Part shown: piece by piece, positions 47,186 through 58,167 of the stretch
Numbering within the stretch: the stretch's first letter is position 1
Layout: each line of letters opens with the position of its first letter
NCBI RefSeq assembly: GCF_001590925.1
Contig: NZ_BCTU01000023.1
Span: 1 to 64,000 of the forward strand
DNA: 64,000 bases
From: Serratia plymuthica NBRC 102599
Lineage (GTDB): Bacteria; Pseudomonadota; Gammaproteobacteria; Enterobacterales; Enterobacteriaceae
Reading direction: 5' to 3'
The notes under the pieces: model-generated
The model's database searches: none
The model's input: the letters and a program-made list of their open reading frames with translations, nothing else
What the model was told of the DNA's origin: nothing
Program-made: the position numbers and the translations under genes

Positions 47186-48259
47186 TTATTGCCCGATACC
47201 GTCAGCCATCATACCCACAGCTATCGCAAAATAGTAAGAGCGATTCCAGTGCATGATGGTCCGAAAATTATCATAAACCAGAAACGCGCGGCCCTGCATG
47301 TCATCTGGTGTGATAACCCAACTGCGCAAGGTTGAGTGCGGAAGCGCTGAACCGTCAGGCCGCCTTACACCGCGTTTTTGCCATTCGTTTACACTGCGAG
47401 CCTGACGATCTTTCAACCCCAGGCTATCGGTGCCAAAACCCGCCGGCAGCGTCACTTCCCTGCCCCAACCAATGCCCCGTTGCCAGCCCTCACTCGCCAA
47501 ATAGTTGGCGGTGGAAGCGAACACGTCGTCAGGGTTGTTCCAGATATCGATACGGCCATCGCCGTCGCCATCCGCCGCATAGCTCAGGAACGAGGTCGGC
47601 ATAAACTGGCATTGGCCCATCGCGCCGGCCCAGGACCCCTTTAGCTGGGTACTGCCGACCCGGCCCTGTTCCACGATCTGCAGCGCCGCCATCACTTGTT
47701 GGGTGAAGAAGGCTTCACGCCGGCCTTCAAACGCCAAGGTGGCAAGCGCCGAAATAACATCTTCACGCCCCTGAATCTTGCCGAATGCGCTTTCCATTCC
47801 CCACAACGCCACGATATAACGCCCTGGAACGCCATAACGCGCGGTGACGCGGGTCAGTTGCGGCCGATATTGCCGGGACAACGTCCGGCCTTGCTCGATT
47901 TTGGCGGGTGGCAGTACGCGTTTGAGGTAATCATCCAGCGTGATTTTCTTTTCCGGCTGATTACGATCGGCCTTGATGACACGGTCAACAAAATGCGCGT
48001 TGGCGAACGCGTTATCGAGGGTTGCCTGACTAATCCCCTGCGCCAACGCCTGGCGCTTCAGTTGCTCTACATAAGCCGGGAATTGCGCAGGATCGCGGCC
48101 AGTTTCAGCCAATGTGGCCACAGTAGCGGTCGTTGTCGGCGCAGGCGCACCCGACGGGGCTGACTCTTCCAGAGCAGCGGCTTGCGCAGCTGTCTGCTGA
48201 CAGACGCCGCATCCCAGCATCAACAGAGTTAACGCCACCGTTATCGCCGACAATTTCAT
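47186..48259 (-). CDS. MltB-type lytic murein transglycosylase
   Basis: 357 residues from the ATG at 48259, which has AGGAAC eight bases upstream; a GTG one codon earlier is possible. Export signal MKLSAITVALTLLMLGCG, with a possible though poor lipobox before Cys. The SLT_3 domain has the catalytic glutamate in IVALWGMESAFGKIQG near 151-166, then GSWAGAMGQCQFMPTSFL and a DGDGDGRIDIWN calcium-type loop near 233-244, followed by a C-terminal peptidoglycan-binding-like segment (GTDSLGLKDRQARSVNEW). It cleaves glycan strands to anhydromuropeptides. E. coli lacks a gene here between ycgM and ycgL. Confidence 0.88.
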   Translation of the reverse strand: MKLSAITVALTLLMLGCGVCQQTAAQAAALEESAPSGAPAPTTTATVATLAETGRDPAQFPAYVEQLKRQALAQGISQATLDNAFANAHFVDRVIKADRNQPEKKITLDDYLKRVLPPAKIEQGRTLSRQYRPQLTRVTARYGVPGRYIVALWGMESAFGKIQGREDVISALATLAFEGRREAFFTQQVMAALQIVEQGRVGSTQLKGSWAGAMGQCQFMPTSFLSYAADGDGDGRIDIWNNPDDVFASTANYLASEGWQRGIGWGREVTLPAGFGTDSLGLKDRQARSVNEWQKRGVRRPDGSALPHSTLRSWVITPDDMQGRAFLVYDNFRTIMHWNRSYYFAIAVGMMADGIGQ

Positions 48260-48321
48260 CACACTGTTCCTTAGTCGTTTTGGGGTACTGATTCAGCCAG
48301 GCCCCTGCGCGCCAGCAGTGA

Positions 48322-48594
48322 TTATTTTTTGTCCTCTGACAAATGCTGGTTTAATAAATTTTCCACTGGCGGTGGGAATTGCAGATAAAACCCTTCCTCT
48401 TTCAAGGCTTCTTTCACTTTCTCAATATCCGCCGAGGCTAACTTTTCCCGACCTTCGAGGGAAATCACCATCGCCAATTGCGGCGTACCGAAACTTTTCA
48501 TCAGATCTTCCGGCACTCGGGAGAAATCGTCTTTTTTTTCGACATAAAGATAAGTTTGATCCCGTTTTGGGCTTCTATAGATCACACAAAGCAT
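48322..48594 (-). CDS. ycgL: YcgL family protein
   Basis: 90 residues of the UPF0745/YcgL family: [31 protein letters not shown] and FPPPVENLL are conserved. A small cytoplasmic alpha/beta protein of unknown function. It is divergent from minC as in E. coli. Ribosome-binding site is weak. Confidence 0.9.
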   Translation of the reverse strand: MLCVIYRSPKRDQTYLYVEKKDDFSRVPEDLMKSFGTPQLAMVISLEGREKLASADIEKVKEALKEEGFYLQFPPPVENLLNQHLSEDKK

Positions 48595-48730
48595 TTTTTT
48601 AACTCTATTTAATTGGGGCAGCGTCTTGCCTGGATATAACTCTGACTATAACATGCTTATAGTACTTCGGAATATCGCACCCCGATTGGTATTCCGGGGA
48701 TTTAAAGTTGCTGAGACTGAGTCAGGATAG

Positions 48731-49432
48731 ATGTCACAATCGCCAATTGAGCTAAAAGGCAGCAGTTTTACCCTATCGGTTGTTCATTTGCATAATTCGG
48801 AACCCGAGGTAATTCGTCAGGCGTTACTGGAAAAAGTGGAGCAAGCGCCCGCTTTTTTGAAAAACGCCCCTGTTGTTATCAACGTTGCAACGCTGAACGG
48901 CGATGCAAACTGGAAAGAACTTCAACAGGCTGTCACGGCTGCGGGTCTGCGCGTTGTTGGCATCAGCGGCTGCAGAGATGAGCGTCAGAAACGCGCTATA
49001 ACCCGTGCCGGGCTGCCGTTACTGAACGAAGGCAAAGGCCAAAAGATGGCCGCCCCGGAACCGGCCCCTGCGCCTGCCCCGGTGGTGGATATCAACGCCC
49101 CTGCCAAAACGCGCATCATCAGCGCCCCGGTCCGGTCCGGCCAACAAATTTATGCCCGCAACTGCGATCTGATCGTGACCAGCAGCGTCAGTGCCGGGGC
49201 CGAATTAATTGCCGATGGCAATATTCACATTTACGGCATGATGCGCGGTCGTGCGCTGGCCGGCGCCTCAGGAGATACGCAGTGCCAGATTTTTTGCACG
49301 CACCTGGGTGCTGAGCTAGTCTCTATCGCAGGGCAGTACTGGTTGAGCGACCAAATCCCGTCCGATTTTCTCGGGCAGGCAGCACGACTCAGCCTGTTGG
49401 ATAACGCTTTAACCATACAACCTTTAAATTAA
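48731..49432 (+). CDS. minC: Septum site-determining protein MinC
   Basis: 233 residues (E. coli 231). Inhibitor of FtsZ ring assembly. N-terminal FtsZ-binding domain begins [12 protein letters not shown]; an alanine/proline linker ([11 protein letters not shown] near 107-117) leads to the C-terminal beta-helix with [20 protein letters not shown] and [14 protein letters not shown], the MinD-binding part. First gene of minCDE; minD starts 25 bp downstream. Confidence 0.97.
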   Translation: MSQSPIELKGSSFTLSVVHLHNSEPEVIRQALLEKVEQAPAFLKNAPVVINVATLNGDANWKELQQAVTAAGLRVVGISGCRDERQKRAITRAGLPLLNEGKGQKMAAPEPAPAPAPVVDINAPAKTRIISAPVRSGQQIYARNCDLIVTSSVSAGAELIADGNIHIYGMMRGRALAGASGDTQCQIFCTHLGAELVSIAGQYWLSDQIPSDFLGQAARLSLLDNALTIQPLN

Positions 49433-49457
49433 GCCCTTTTGACAAGGAATCCATTTC

Positions 49458-50270
49458 ATGGCACGCATTATTGTTGTTACATCGGGTAAAGGGGGCGTTG
49501 GCAAGACCACTTCAAGCGCGGCCATCGCTACCGGCTTAGCCCAAAAAGGTAAGAAAACCGTAGTGATCGATTTCGATATCGGCCTGCGGAACCTTGACCT
49601 GATCATGGGCTGCGAACGCCGGGTGGTGTACGATTTCGTCAACGTGATTCAGGGTGATGCCACGCTGAATCAGGCGTTAATCAAAGACAAACGCACTGAT
49701 AACCTTTATATCCTGCCGGCGTCGCAAACCCGCGACAAAGACGCACTGACCCGCGAAGGCGTCGAGAAAATCCTCAACGATCTGGGCGAGATGAATTTTG
49801 ACTTCGTGGTCTGTGACTCACCTGCCGGCATCGAAACCGGTGCGCTGATGGCGTTGTACTTCGCCGATGAAGCCGTGATCACCACTAACCCGGAAGTCTC
49901 CTCGGTGCGTGACTCTGACCGTATTCTGGGCATCCTGTCTTCCAAATCACGCCGCGCCGAGAAAGGCGAAGCACCTATTAAGGAACACCTGCTGCTCACC
50001 CGTTACAACCCGGGCCGCGTCAGCCGTGGCGACATGTTGAGCATGGAAGACGTACTGGAAATTCTGCGCATTCCATTGGTCGGCGTTATCCCTGAAGACC
50101 AGTCCGTGCTGCGTGCGTCTAACCAGGGCGAGCCTGTTATTCTTGATGTCGAGTCTGATGCCGGTAAGGCCTATGACGATACCGTTAGCCGCTTGTTAGG
50201 AGAAGAACGCCCCTTCCGCTTCATTGAAGAAGAGAAGAAGGGCTTCCTGAAACGCCTTTTTGGGGGATAA
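49458..50270 (+). CDS. minD: Septum site-determining protein MinD
   Basis: 270 residues, the E. coli length. ParA-type ATPase that recruits MinC to the membrane. Deviant Walker A GKGGVGKTTSS near 10-20, switch CDSPAGIE near 118-125, and the C-terminal amphipathic membrane-targeting helix ending FLKRLFGG. minE starts three bases after the stop. Confidence 0.98.
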   Translation: MARIIVVTSGKGGVGKTTSSAAIATGLAQKGKKTVVIDFDIGLRNLDLIMGCERRVVYDFVNVIQGDATLNQALIKDKRTDNLYILPASQTRDKDALTREGVEKILNDLGEMNFDFVVCDSPAGIETGALMALYFADEAVITTNPEVSSVRDSDRILGILSSKSRRAEKGEAPIKEHLLLTRYNPGRVSRGDMLSMEDVLEILRIPLVGVIPEDQSVLRASNQGEPVILDVESDAGKAYDDTVSRLLGEERPFRFIEEEKKGFLKRLFGG

Positions 50271-50273
50271 ACC

Positions 50274-50543
50274 ATGGCATTACTAGACTTCTTTCTGTCC
50301 CGCAAAAAACCGACAGCCAATATAGCCAAGGAACGGCTGCAAATTATCGTCGCAGAGCGTCGTCGTGGGGACAGTGAGCCCCATTATCTGCCTGATCTAA
50401 AACGCGATATTCTGGCGGTAATTTGCAAATACATTCAAATCGACCCTGAAATGCTGCACGTGCAGTTTGAGCAGAAAGGGGATGATATTTCGGTACTTGA
50501 ACTCAACGTGACATTACCGGAATCGGAAGAAGCAGCTAAATGA
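50274..50543 (+). CDS. minE: Cell division topological specificity factor MinE
   Basis: 89 residues (E. coli 88). N-terminal membrane-binding [16 protein letters not shown], MinD-activating helix [13 protein letters not shown] near 18-31, then the dimerisation domain. It drives pole-to-pole oscillation of MinCD. Last gene of the operon; a 239-bp gap to the convergent rnd holds a T-rich hairpin-like stretch but no gene. Confidence 0.97.
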   Translation: MALLDFFLSRKKPTANIAKERLQIIVAERRRGDSEPHYLPDLKRDILAVICKYIQIDPEMLHVQFEQKGDDISVLELNVTLPESEEAAK

Positions 50544-50782
50544 TTGCGACGCATTAATTACCCCCTGTATATTTTTCTACAGGGGGTAACTGTATGCACA
50601 TCCAGTTATTGCGATAAAAACCACCCATTAACCGTTTTCTCCCTTTGAGATTAATCTCAATTAATCTTGCGCCGCAGTTGTTTAGAGTAAAGGATGGCGA
50701 TAAAAGTATTTTCTTCGGCTATTCCTAATAAATAACCAGAGCAGCGTTTCCTTACCCTGCCCTCTGCTTTTCTACCCATCGA

Positions 50783-51904
50783 TTAATAATTTTTCAGAAT
50801 GTCCTGAAGTGGCGTCGCTAATAAATCACCGCGCCAACCGCTGACTAATTCCGGCAGGCTGTCACCGCTTTTCAATTTCCAATGCCAATTCAGCAGTTGG
50901 TTAATCTGCCGACGCGATGCCAGCAATTCACTGCTCAACCCGCTTTGTTCACTGACGATAACGATCGCCGCTTTGATATCCTTGAACACTTTCTTATAGC
51001 CTGGCTGGTCGATCAGGTTGGACAACGGTGCCGGCAGTGCAGTTTCGTCCAGCTCGCTGGCTTCTGCCACCAACGCCAGCAACGTCTTGCCGTGATAACG
51101 AATTTCCGGGCCGCTCAGGCCGAGCGAATCCAACTCTCCCAACGAAGTTGGCATATAGCGCGCCACCTGCCAGAGATTTTCCTCGCGTACCACAAAGTTT
51201 ACCGCCAAATCACGTTCGCGCGCCTGACGCAGTCGCCATTCCGCCAGTTTCTGCAAGCAGCCCAATTGGCGCGGGCGCAGCTGCCAGGCGTTGGTGATTT
51301 CACGGTAGGCCAATTCCGGCGCCAGCGACTCGCTGCGGCGCTGACAGAGCAGCAGGCACTCATTGGCGGCGGCGGCAGTCCAACCGGCGTCTTCGGTTTC
51401 CTGCACCAGTTGCTTGGCCATCGGCAGCAGGTAGAACACGTCGGCTGCGGCGTATACGCACTGTTTTTCCGTCAGCGGACGCGCCAGCCAATCCGTACGG
51501 GATTCACTTTTATCCAGATCTACCTGCATATACTCCGTCACCAGAGTCGCAAAACCACAAGACAGCGGTCGACCGGTAAAGGCTGCCAGGATCTGAGTGT
51601 CGACCATCGGGGTCGGCAGCGTTTTGAACGCATTCAGGAATACCTCAAGGTCTTCGCTGCCGGCGTGCAGGAATTTCACAATCTGGGTATCGCTCAGCAG
51701 ATCGATAAACGGCTGCCATTGCTTGATCGGCAAGGGATCGATCAGGGAGAGTTGTTCACCGTCGTATAACTGAATCAGGCCTAACTGCGGATAGTAGGTG
51801 CGCGTTCTGACAAATTCGGTGTCCAACGCAATCTGGGCATGGTTTCTTGCCTGCTCGCAGACCTGCTGCAATCCGGCATCGGTAGTGATCAACTGATAGT
51901 TCAA
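50783..51904 (-). CDS. rnd: Ribonuclease D
   Basis: 373 residues from a TTG start (E. coli 375). 3'-5' exoribonuclease that trims tRNA and other structured RNAs. DEDD motifs: ALDTEFVRTRTYYPQLGLIQL near 23-43, FLHAGSEDLEVF near 76-87, and YAAADVFYLLP near 150-160; HRDC domain follows with LLASRRQINQLLNWHW. TTG is chosen because alignment in mind with E. coli Rnd (which also starts with UUG) begins at LNYQLITTD; an ATG at 51955 would add 17 unconserved residues. Confidence 0.93.
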   Translation of the reverse strand: MNYQLITTDAGLQQVCEQARNHAQIALDTEFVRTRTYYPQLGLIQLYDGEQLSLIDPLPIKQWQPFIDLLSDTQIVKFLHAGSEDLEVFLNAFKTLPTPMVDTQILAAFTGRPLSCGFATLVTEYMQVDLDKSESRTDWLARPLTEKQCVYAAADVFYLLPMAKQLVQETEDAGWTAAAANECLLLCQRRSESLAPELAYREITNAWQLRPRQLGCLQKLAEWRLRQARERDLAVNFVVREENLWQVARYMPTSLGELDSLGLSGPEIRYHGKTLLALVAEASELDETALPAPLSNLIDQPGYKKVFKDIKAAIVIVSEQSGLSSELLASRRQINQLLNWHWKLKSGDSLPELVSGWRGDLLATPLQDILKNY

Positions 51905-51993
51905 AACGTCATTCTCTTGGTCGCTTTCATGATTCAAACACAACAACGCCGGCATTCACCGGCGTCGTTGATCTGTAAGGCGTGGATGATAAC

Positions 51994-53682
51994 CTAGGCG
52001 GCATCGGCCGCCCGCGTTTTTTTCTGCTCATCACGCAGTTCTCGCCGCAAAATTTTACCGACGTTAGATTTCGGCAACTCGTCGCGGAACTCAACAATTT
52101 TAGGCACTTTATACCCGGTCAGGTACCGGCGGCAATGGGTCAACAGCTCTTCTTTGGTCAGAGAGGCGTCTTTCTTCACCACGCAAATCTTGACCGTTTC
52201 ACCGGACACGTCATTCGGCACACCAATCGCAGCAGACTCCAGCACCTTCGGATGCTGGCTGACCACGTCTTCGATCTCATTCGGGTAAACGTTAAAACCG
52301 GAAACCAGAATCATGTCTTTCTTGCGATCGACGACGCGTACAAAGCCCGACTCGTCAACTGTAACGATATCGCCGGTTGCGAGCCAGCCCTCTTTTAACA
52401 CTTCATCAGTGGCGTCCGGCCGCTGCCAGTAGCCTAACATAACTTGCGGTCCTTTGACCCACAGTTCACCCGGCTCACCCACCGGCACATCATGGCCATC
52501 ATCATCCACCAGCCGAATATCGGTGGACGAGACGGGCAGACCGATGCTGCCGCTGTAGTGCGTCAGATCGTGCGGGTTACAGGTAACCAGCGGCGCACAT
52601 TCCGTCAGGCCATAACCCTCAAGCAAATGCCTGCCGGTGACCTTCTCCCACTTGTCCGCCACTGCCTTCTGCACCGACATCCCGCCCCCGACCGAGAAAC
52701 GCAAAGTCGAAAAATCCAGCTTGTGGAAATCTTCATTATTGAGCAGCGCATTAAACAGCGTATTGACGCCGCTGATGGCAGTGAATGGATATTTGGCCAG
52801 CTCTTTCACCAGCCCCGGAATATCGCGCGGGTTAGTGATCAGCAAATTGCGACCGCCCAGCTCGAGAAACAGCAGGCAATTCACCGTCAGTGCAAAAATA
52901 TGGTAGAGCGGCAGCGCGGTGACTATCAGTTCCTGACCATCGCGGAACAGCGGCCCGTAGGCGGCGTTGCACTGCGCCAAATTGGCCTGCATGTTACGGT
53001 GCGTCAGCATTGCGCCCTTCGCCACACCGGTGGTACCGCCGGTATATTGCAGAAACGCCAGATCGGAATTGATGATATCGGGTTTGACATACTGCAGGCG
53101 GCGCCCGCGTTGCAAGGCGCTACGGAAAGAAATTGCGGCCGGCAGATGGTATTTCGGCACCAGTCGCTTAATGTACTTCACCACAAAGTTGACCAACGTG
53201 CCTTTGGCGGTGGAGAGCTGGTCACCCATGCGCGTCAGAATCACATGTTTTACCTGGGTATTGAACACCACTTTTTCCAACGTATGGGCAAAGTTGGAGA
53301 CGATCACGATAGCGCCGGCGCCACTGTCATTCAGTTGGTGTTCCAGCTCGCGCGGCGTATACAGGGGGTTAACGTTTACCACCACCATGCCGGCGCGCAA
53401 AATGCCGAACAGCGCGATCGGATACTGCAACAGGTTTGGCATCATCAGGGCAACGCGATCCCCCTTCTTCAAGCCCAACTCATTTTGCAGGTAAGCGGCA
53501 AAGGCCCGGCTGCGTTCCTCCAGCTTACGGAAGGTCATCATCTCGCCCATGTTGATGAAAGCGGGTTGATCGGCATAGCGCTGAACCGCATTTTCAAACA
53601 TTTCGACCAAAGATGAATAATGATCGGCGTCGATCTCTGCCGGAACATCTGCCGGGTAACGTTTTAACCAGACCTTATCCAA
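51994..53682 (-). CDS. fadD: Long-chain-fatty-acid-CoA ligase
   Basis: 562 residues from a TTG start with AGGAG seven bases upstream (E. coli 561, also TTG). It activates imported fatty acids to acyl-CoA at the inner membrane, the signal that inactivates FadR. The AMP-binding motif [12 protein letters not shown] near 213-224, GYGLTECAP near 364 and the FACS block DGWLATGDI-like segment [13 protein letters not shown] are present, as is [19 protein letters not shown]. An ATG 16 codons upstream exists but lacks conserved sequence. Confidence 0.95.
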   Translation of the reverse strand: MDKVWLKRYPADVPAEIDADHYSSLVEMFENAVQRYADQPAFINMGEMMTFRKLEERSRAFAAYLQNELGLKKGDRVALMMPNLLQYPIALFGILRAGMVVVNVNPLYTPRELEHQLNDSGAGAIVIVSNFAHTLEKVVFNTQVKHVILTRMGDQLSTAKGTLVNFVVKYIKRLVPKYHLPAAISFRSALQRGRRLQYVKPDIINSDLAFLQYTGGTTGVAKGAMLTHRNMQANLAQCNAAYGPLFRDGQELIVTALPLYHIFALTVNCLLFLELGGRNLLITNPRDIPGLVKELAKYPFTAISGVNTLFNALLNNEDFHKLDFSTLRFSVGGGMSVQKAVADKWEKVTGRHLLEGYGLTECAPLVTCNPHDLTHYSGSIGLPVSSTDIRLVDDDGHDVPVGEPGELWVKGPQVMLGYWQRPDATDEVLKEGWLATGDIVTVDESGFVRVVDRKKDMILVSGFNVYPNEIEDVVSQHPKVLESAAIGVPNDVSGETVKICVVKKDASLTKEELLTHCRRYLTGYKVPKIVEFRDELPKSNVGKILRRELRDEQKKTRAADAA

Positions 53683-53834
53683 GGTATTACTCCTGAAATC
53701 ATTGCTCATTATCATCGCAACCCCTAACACGCAGCCAAATCATAACAATATTTTAACTCAGCAGACCAGTTTGGGTTTTAAACATTATTCAGGTTGCGAT
53801 GTACATCACTAATTGGCGGTATTTCCCTATGCCA

Positions 53835-53862
53835 AAAGGAAAAGGCGGCCGGAGCCGCCCTG
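53835..53862 (-). terminator. Terminator after yeaY (minus strand)
   Basis: GGCGGC (53844-53849) and GCCGCC (53854-53859) with a four-base loop; on the minus strand the stem is followed by TTTTCCTTTT. It separates yeaY from fadD. Confidence 0.75.
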
Positions 53863-53890
53863 GTAAAATTTGTTAACTTCAAGCACAACC

Positions 53891-54481
53891 CTACTCGGTA
53901 ACGATGGTTTGGATCTGCGTAGGACCAGGATTGTACCAGCCATACCCTACGCCCCACCCCGGGCCCCAGGTGCCGCTGCGCCAGCCCCATGGCCCCATCG
54001 GCGCCGGTGGCATCATCACCTGCTGGGTCAGGTGCCAGCGCTTGTAACCTGTGGCGTTCATCGTTACAAACTTGTACGGCGTCATGCCGATTTTGCCTTC
54101 TTTCACGCCGGTGATTGGCCCGACCACGGTAACCAACTGACCTTTAAAATCGACCGGCTCCAGGAAACCGTTGACCGTAGCGAGCAAACGGCCCCGTGAT
54201 GGCTCGCCCAGAATCGGCCGGGCACCAGAATCGAGCGGCACCGCCGCGATCTCGAGCACTGTGCGCCCCTGTTCGTTAGCGACGTTCACTACGGTGCCGC
54301 CAAAGCGGGCTTCAGCTCCTGCAAACAGATTCGGCGCATTTTGCACCGAAGACAACTGCTGCACCGGCGTCGCCGTACTGCCTTTGATCGCATCCGGCAC
54401 GGTTACGCAGCCTGACAACGCCAGCGCGCCGCCGGCCATGGCCAGCAGCGACATTTTTTTACTTACAGTGCGGGTTAACAT
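53891..54481 (-). CDS. yeaY: Slp-family outer-membrane lipoprotein YeaY
   Basis: 196 residues (E. coli YeaY 193). Lipoprotein signal [20 protein letters not shown] then lipobox LSGC (Cys near 25); the +2 residue is Val, fitting outer-membrane sorting. The Slp domain includes [21 protein letters not shown]. The C-terminal tail is rich in Gly, Trp and Pro ([21 protein letters not shown]). AGGAG lies eight bases before the ATG. Slp proteins are stationary-phase and starvation lipoproteins of unknown function. Order fadD-yeaY-tsaB matches E. coli. Confidence 0.9.
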   Translation of the reverse strand: MLTRTVSKKMSLLAMAGGALALSGCVTVPDAIKGSTATPVQQLSSVQNAPNLFAGAEARFGGTVVNVANEQGRTVLEIAAVPLDSGARPILGEPSRGRLLATVNGFLEPVDFKGQLVTVVGPITGVKEGKIGMTPYKFVTMNATGYKRWHLTQQVMMPPAPMGPWGWRSGTWGPGWGVGYGWYNPGPTQIQTIVTE

Positions 54482-54582
54482 CGTCGCAATCTCCTGAAAT
54501 GGCTGTAACTTTGACATCAAATCGCTGAGCAAGTTGCAGTTCATTCATAGCCCGGATTCAACCACAGCACAATAGGCTGCCG

Positions 54583-55284
54583 TTATTCGCGCCCAGGCAG
54601 CTTTTTCCAGGTGACTTCGTTGCGCAGGTAAGTCGGTTCGGCATTTTCTACCGCCACCGACAGCCCTTGTTGCCAGGCATGCAGCGCCAGCGGCAACATG
54701 TCTTGCGCTTGCGGCAGCAGCATTTGCCCGTCGCGCAGGCCCAGGGAAGAGCCTGCAATCAGATCCGGGTAGGTTTGCCAGCCGGTGCCCACATGCGCCC
54801 AGTTGCCTTGCAGGCCTTGCGCGCGTCCCAGCGCTTGCTGTGGCGAAAGCACAGCTTCACCTTCGCTTTCCAGCCAAATGCCGTCTTGCCCGCGCTCAAA
54901 CTGCCCCCAGTAGACCTCACCCATTCGCGCATCAATCGCCGCCAACACTCGATCAGCACCGGTAACGCGCCAGGCGCCCTGCGCCATGGTTTGCAGTGTA
55001 GAGATGCCCAGCATTGGCAACTCGGCACCCAACGCCAGCCCTTGCGCAATGCCGATACCGATACGTACGCCGGTAAAGCTGCCGGGCCCGCGGCCAAAAG
55101 CCAGCGCGTCGAGTTGATTAAGGGTTAAACCGGATTCCGCCAGCACTTGCTGCACCATCGGTAAAATGCGTTGCGTATGCTCACGTGGGCACAGCTCAAA
55201 CAGGGCGTGGATTTCGCCTTGATTCCAGATGGCGACGGAACAGGCTTCCGTCGCCGTATCGATCGCTAAAATTCGCGTGGACAT
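54583..55284 (-). CDS. tsaB: tRNA threonylcarbamoyladenosine synthesis protein TsaB
   Basis: 233 residues (E. coli YeaZ 231). ASKHA-fold partner of TsaD in making t6A37 of tRNAs decoding ANN codons; essential. Start [18 protein letters not shown], then [18 protein letters not shown] near 66-83 are hallmark segments. GAGG precedes the ATG. An upstream frame to 55326 is rejected. It follows yoaA closely on the minus strand (65-bp gap). Confidence 0.95.
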   Translation of the reverse strand: MSTRILAIDTATEACSVAIWNQGEIHALFELCPREHTQRILPMVQQVLAESGLTLNQLDALAFGRGPGSFTGVRIGIGIAQGLALGAELPMLGISTLQTMAQGAWRVTGADRVLAAIDARMGEVYWGQFERGQDGIWLESEGEAVLSPQQALGRAQGLQGNWAHVGTGWQTYPDLIAGSSLGLRDGQMLLPQAQDMLPLALHAWQQGLSVAVENAEPTYLRNEVTWKKLPGRE

Positions 55285-55349
55285 ACCAACCTCTGGCGGG
55301 AAAAAACAGGGCGCGCATTGTAGCACAGCCCCGTGGCTGCGCCTATCCG

Positions 55350-57254
55350 CTAGCGTTCAGCCTGCAGGAAGGCAATCGCCTGAGCGATATCCCGCGTGCG
55401 CGGCGTCGGCGGCAGGCTATTGAGGAACACCTCGCCATAAGGCCGCATCACCAGACGGTTATCGCAGATCACCAGCACACCGCGATCGTCAGTATCGCGG
55501 ATCAGGCGTCCGACACCCTGCTTCAGGGTAATGACCGCATCCGGCAATTGCACGTCGTTGAACGGATCGCCGCCACGCAGCCGGCAATCTTCAATTCGCG
55601 CCTTCAACAGCGGATCGTCGGGCGAGGTAAACGGCAGCTTGTCGATGATCACGCACGACAAAGCGTCACCGCGCACGTCAACCCCTTCCCAGAAACTGCT
55701 GGTCGCCACCAGCAACGCGTTGCCGGCCTCGACAAACTGCGCCAACAGTTGGCCTTTACTGGTTTCCCCTTGCAACAGTACCGGCAGCGTCATGGTGGCA
55801 CGGAACTCCTCCGCCAGTTCGCGCATCATCTGGTGCGAAGTGCAAAGGAAGAAACAGCGGCCATTATTGGCTTCAATCAGCGGCCGCAGCATGCGCGCCA
55901 ACTGGCGGGCGCCGCCGGGTTGATTCGGCGAAGGCAGAAAACGCGGTACGCACAGCAAGGCCTGGTTGGCGTAGTCGAACGGGCTGGCCAACAACAAGGT
56001 TTTGGCTTTGGTCAGGCCCAACCGCTCGGTAAAATGCCCCATCTGCTCGTTGACCGACAACGTTGCCGAGGTAAAAATCCAGCTGCCCGGTTTCTCATCC
56101 AGCAGCTCACGAAAACGATCCGCCACCGTCAGCGGCGTCAGTGCCAACACGAAATGGCGTGAATTGCATTCATACCAGTAGCTGAAGCCTGGCTCGTTGA
56201 CCTCTTTCAATCGTTTGAGGCGTGCGCGATACAGCGTGGCGCGCTCGAAGGCGGCGTCCAGCAAGGCCGAGCGGCCAAGGGACAGTTTAACCACGTCGTA
56301 GCACAGCTCCAACGCGTCATCGAGCAGCAGCAGGGCGCGCTGCACGTTCGGTTGACCAAGCACGTCGCGCAGGTTGCCGCGAAACCCCGGCTCCCCCAAC
56401 ATCAAACGGAAATCCTGGGTGCTCTGGCTGAGGCGATCGGCGCTTTTTTGCAACTGTGCGGCGTCGCGCACTTCGGTGCGGTAGGCAATAGTAATGTCTT
56501 TAGCGAGATCCAGCAGTTGGCGGCTGGTCAGTTGCTTGCCGAAATACTGGCTGGCGATGTCGGGGATCTGATGGGCTTCGTCGAAAATCATCACGTCAGC
56601 CTCGGGGATTAACTCGGCAAATCCGCCCTCTTTCACCACCATATCCGCCAGAAACAGATGATGGTTCACCACGATAACGTCGGCATCCATGGCACGACGG
56701 CGAGCCTTGACCACAAAGCAATCTTTATACAACGGGCAGTCGCTGCCCAGGCAGTTGTCGTTGGTGCTGGTCACCAGCGGCCAGATAAAGCTGTCTTCCG
56801 CCACGTCGCTGCAACTGCTGATGTCGCCCTCTTTGGTCAATGATGACCATTTGCGCAAATGGACCAGATCGATCAGCGTCTGTCCGGCCAGCTCACCGCC
56901 GGCCATCGATTGTTGCTCCAGACGCTCCAGACACAGGTAGTTGGAACGCCCTTTCAACAGCGCCATCTTGCCTTTGTACTTGAGCGCTTTGGCGACGGTA
57001 GGCAGATCGCGCGCATAAAGCTGGTCCTGCAGGGCTTTTGAACCGGTGGAAATAATCACTTTGCGATCGGCACGCAGCGCCGGCACCAAATAGGCGAAGG
57101 TTTTACCGGTACCGGTGCCCGCTTCGACCACCAGTTCCTGTTTGAAATTAATGGCCTCGGTGACCGCTTCCGCCATCTGCCGCTGAGCTTCACGCGGTTT
57201 GAAACCCTTGATTGCCTGCGCCAGTGCGCCGTCTGTTGCGAAATCGTCCGTCAC
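55350..57254 (-). CDS. yoaA: DinG/XPD-type helicase YoaA
   Basis: 634 residues from a GTG start (E. coli 636). Superfamily 2 iron-sulfur helicase that works with the HolC clamp-loader subunit on replication damage. Walker [15 protein letters not shown] near 39-52; the Fe-S cysteines lie in CSDVAED and [12 protein letters not shown] near 148-180; DEAH box [10 protein letters not shown] near 224-233; C-terminal motif [15 protein letters not shown]. It converges head-to-head with yoaB as in E. coli. Confidence 0.95.
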   Translation of the reverse strand: MTDDFATDGALAQAIKGFKPREAQRQMAEAVTEAINFKQELVVEAGTGTGKTFAYLVPALRADRKVIISTGSKALQDQLYARDLPTVAKALKYKGKMALLKGRSNYLCLERLEQQSMAGGELAGQTLIDLVHLRKWSSLTKEGDISSCSDVAEDSFIWPLVTSTNDNCLGSDCPLYKDCFVVKARRRAMDADVIVVNHHLFLADMVVKEGGFAELIPEADVMIFDEAHQIPDIASQYFGKQLTSRQLLDLAKDITIAYRTEVRDAAQLQKSADRLSQSTQDFRLMLGEPGFRGNLRDVLGQPNVQRALLLLDDALELCYDVVKLSLGRSALLDAAFERATLYRARLKRLKEVNEPGFSYWYECNSRHFVLALTPLTVADRFRELLDEKPGSWIFTSATLSVNEQMGHFTERLGLTKAKTLLLASPFDYANQALLCVPRFLPSPNQPGGARQLARMLRPLIEANNGRCFFLCTSHQMMRELAEEFRATMTLPVLLQGETSKGQLLAQFVEAGNALLVATSSFWEGVDVRGDALSCVIIDKLPFTSPDDPLLKARIEDCRLRGGDPFNDVQLPDAVITLKQGVGRLIRDTDDRGVLVICDNRLVMRPYGEVFLNSLPPTPRTRDIAQAIAFLQAER

Positions 57255-57435
57255 GCTATCTCTCTGCCAGTGTAATTCAGCGGTGATTATGCCAATCCTG
57301 CCGCACGGCTACCACAGACTTTTACCCTATGGCTTTCAAGCCGCACTGCAGCTTGAAAGACGACGGGTTCATCGTCGCGTATTTCTGCCGACGGCTGTGT
57401 TACCCTTAAGGTGATGATGATATGGAGATAACTGA

Positions 57436-57780
57436 ATGAACATCGAACGCATTGATCCCGACCAACGCTGGTCCGAAGCTGTGATTCACAACGACACCGT
57501 CTATTACACCAGCGTACCGGAAAATCTGGATGACGACGCCACCGCACAGACGGCAAACACCCTGGCAGCCATTGACGTGCTGCTGGCCCGCGTTGGCTCC
57601 GACAAGAGCCGAATATTGGACGCCACTATTTTCCTGGCAGACGCCGCAGATTTCGCCGCGATGAACGCCGCCTGGGATGCCTGGGTGGTTGCCGGCAGCG
57701 CACCGGTGCGCTGTACCGTGCAGGCCAAATTGATGAACCCGAAGTACAAGGTTGAAATCAAGATTATCGCCGCGCTGTAA
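57436..57780 (+). CDS. yoaB: RidA-family protein YoaB
   Basis: 114 residues, the E. coli length. YjgF/YER057c/UK114 fold; RidA proteins hydrolyse reactive enamine/imine intermediates. Conserved ILDATIFLAD near 55-64 and the arginine motif PVRCTVQAKL near 94-103 are present. A GGAGA site lies nearby. It ends at a strong terminator. Confidence 0.92.
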   Translation: MNIERIDPDQRWSEAVIHNDTVYYTSVPENLDDDATAQTANTLAAIDVLLARVGSDKSRILDATIFLADAADFAAMNAAWDAWVVAGSAPVRCTVQAKLMNPKYKVEIKIIAAL

Positions 57781-57783
57781 ACA

Positions 57784-57816
57784 AAAAACCGCAGGGAGTG
57801 ACCCCTGCGGTTTTTA
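57784..57816 (+). terminator. Terminator after yoaB
   Basis: CCGCAGGG (57789-57796) and CCCTGCGG (57803-57810) with a six-base loop, flanked by A-run and T-run, usable in both directions between convergent yoaB and mdtI. Confidence 0.88.
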
Positions 57817-57837
57817 TGTTGTCATTCTGCGCGCTGA

Positions 57838-58167
57838 TTAAGCCAGTTTGATAATCACCATTCCCGCCAACAGCAGCGCCAGGCCGATCCAGCCCTTGGC
57901 ATTCAGCCGCTGGCCGAACAGGATCCAACCGGCGGCGATGGTTGCGGCAATACCGAAACCGCCCCAGAGCGCATAGGCCACCGACAGATCAATCCCCTTC
58001 ACCGCCTGCGCCAGCGCACTGAACGCGCCCAGCACCGACAGCAGAGACAACAGACCCATCCATACTTTACGGAAGCCGTCCGACATTTTCAGAAAGATGT
58101 TGGCGACAATTTCCAGGACTATCGCCAGTGCCAGAAACCCGATGTGGTACAACTCAAGCTGTTGCAT
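57838..58167 (-). CDS. mdtI: Spermidine exporter subunit MdtI (SMR family)
   Basis: 109 residues, the E. coli length. Four-helix small multidrug resistance protein; Glu in [16 protein letters not shown] near 13-28 is the proton/substrate residue and [16 protein letters not shown] near 58-73 is the family signature. It works as a heterodimer with MdtJ to export spermidine. Its start overlaps the mdtJ end by 14 bases. Confidence 0.92.
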   Translation of the reverse strand: MQQLELYHIGFLALAIVLEIVANIFLKMSDGFRKVWMGLLSLLSVLGAFSALAQAVKGIDLSVAYALWGGFGIAATIAAGWILFGQRLNAKGWIGLALLLAGMVIIKLA

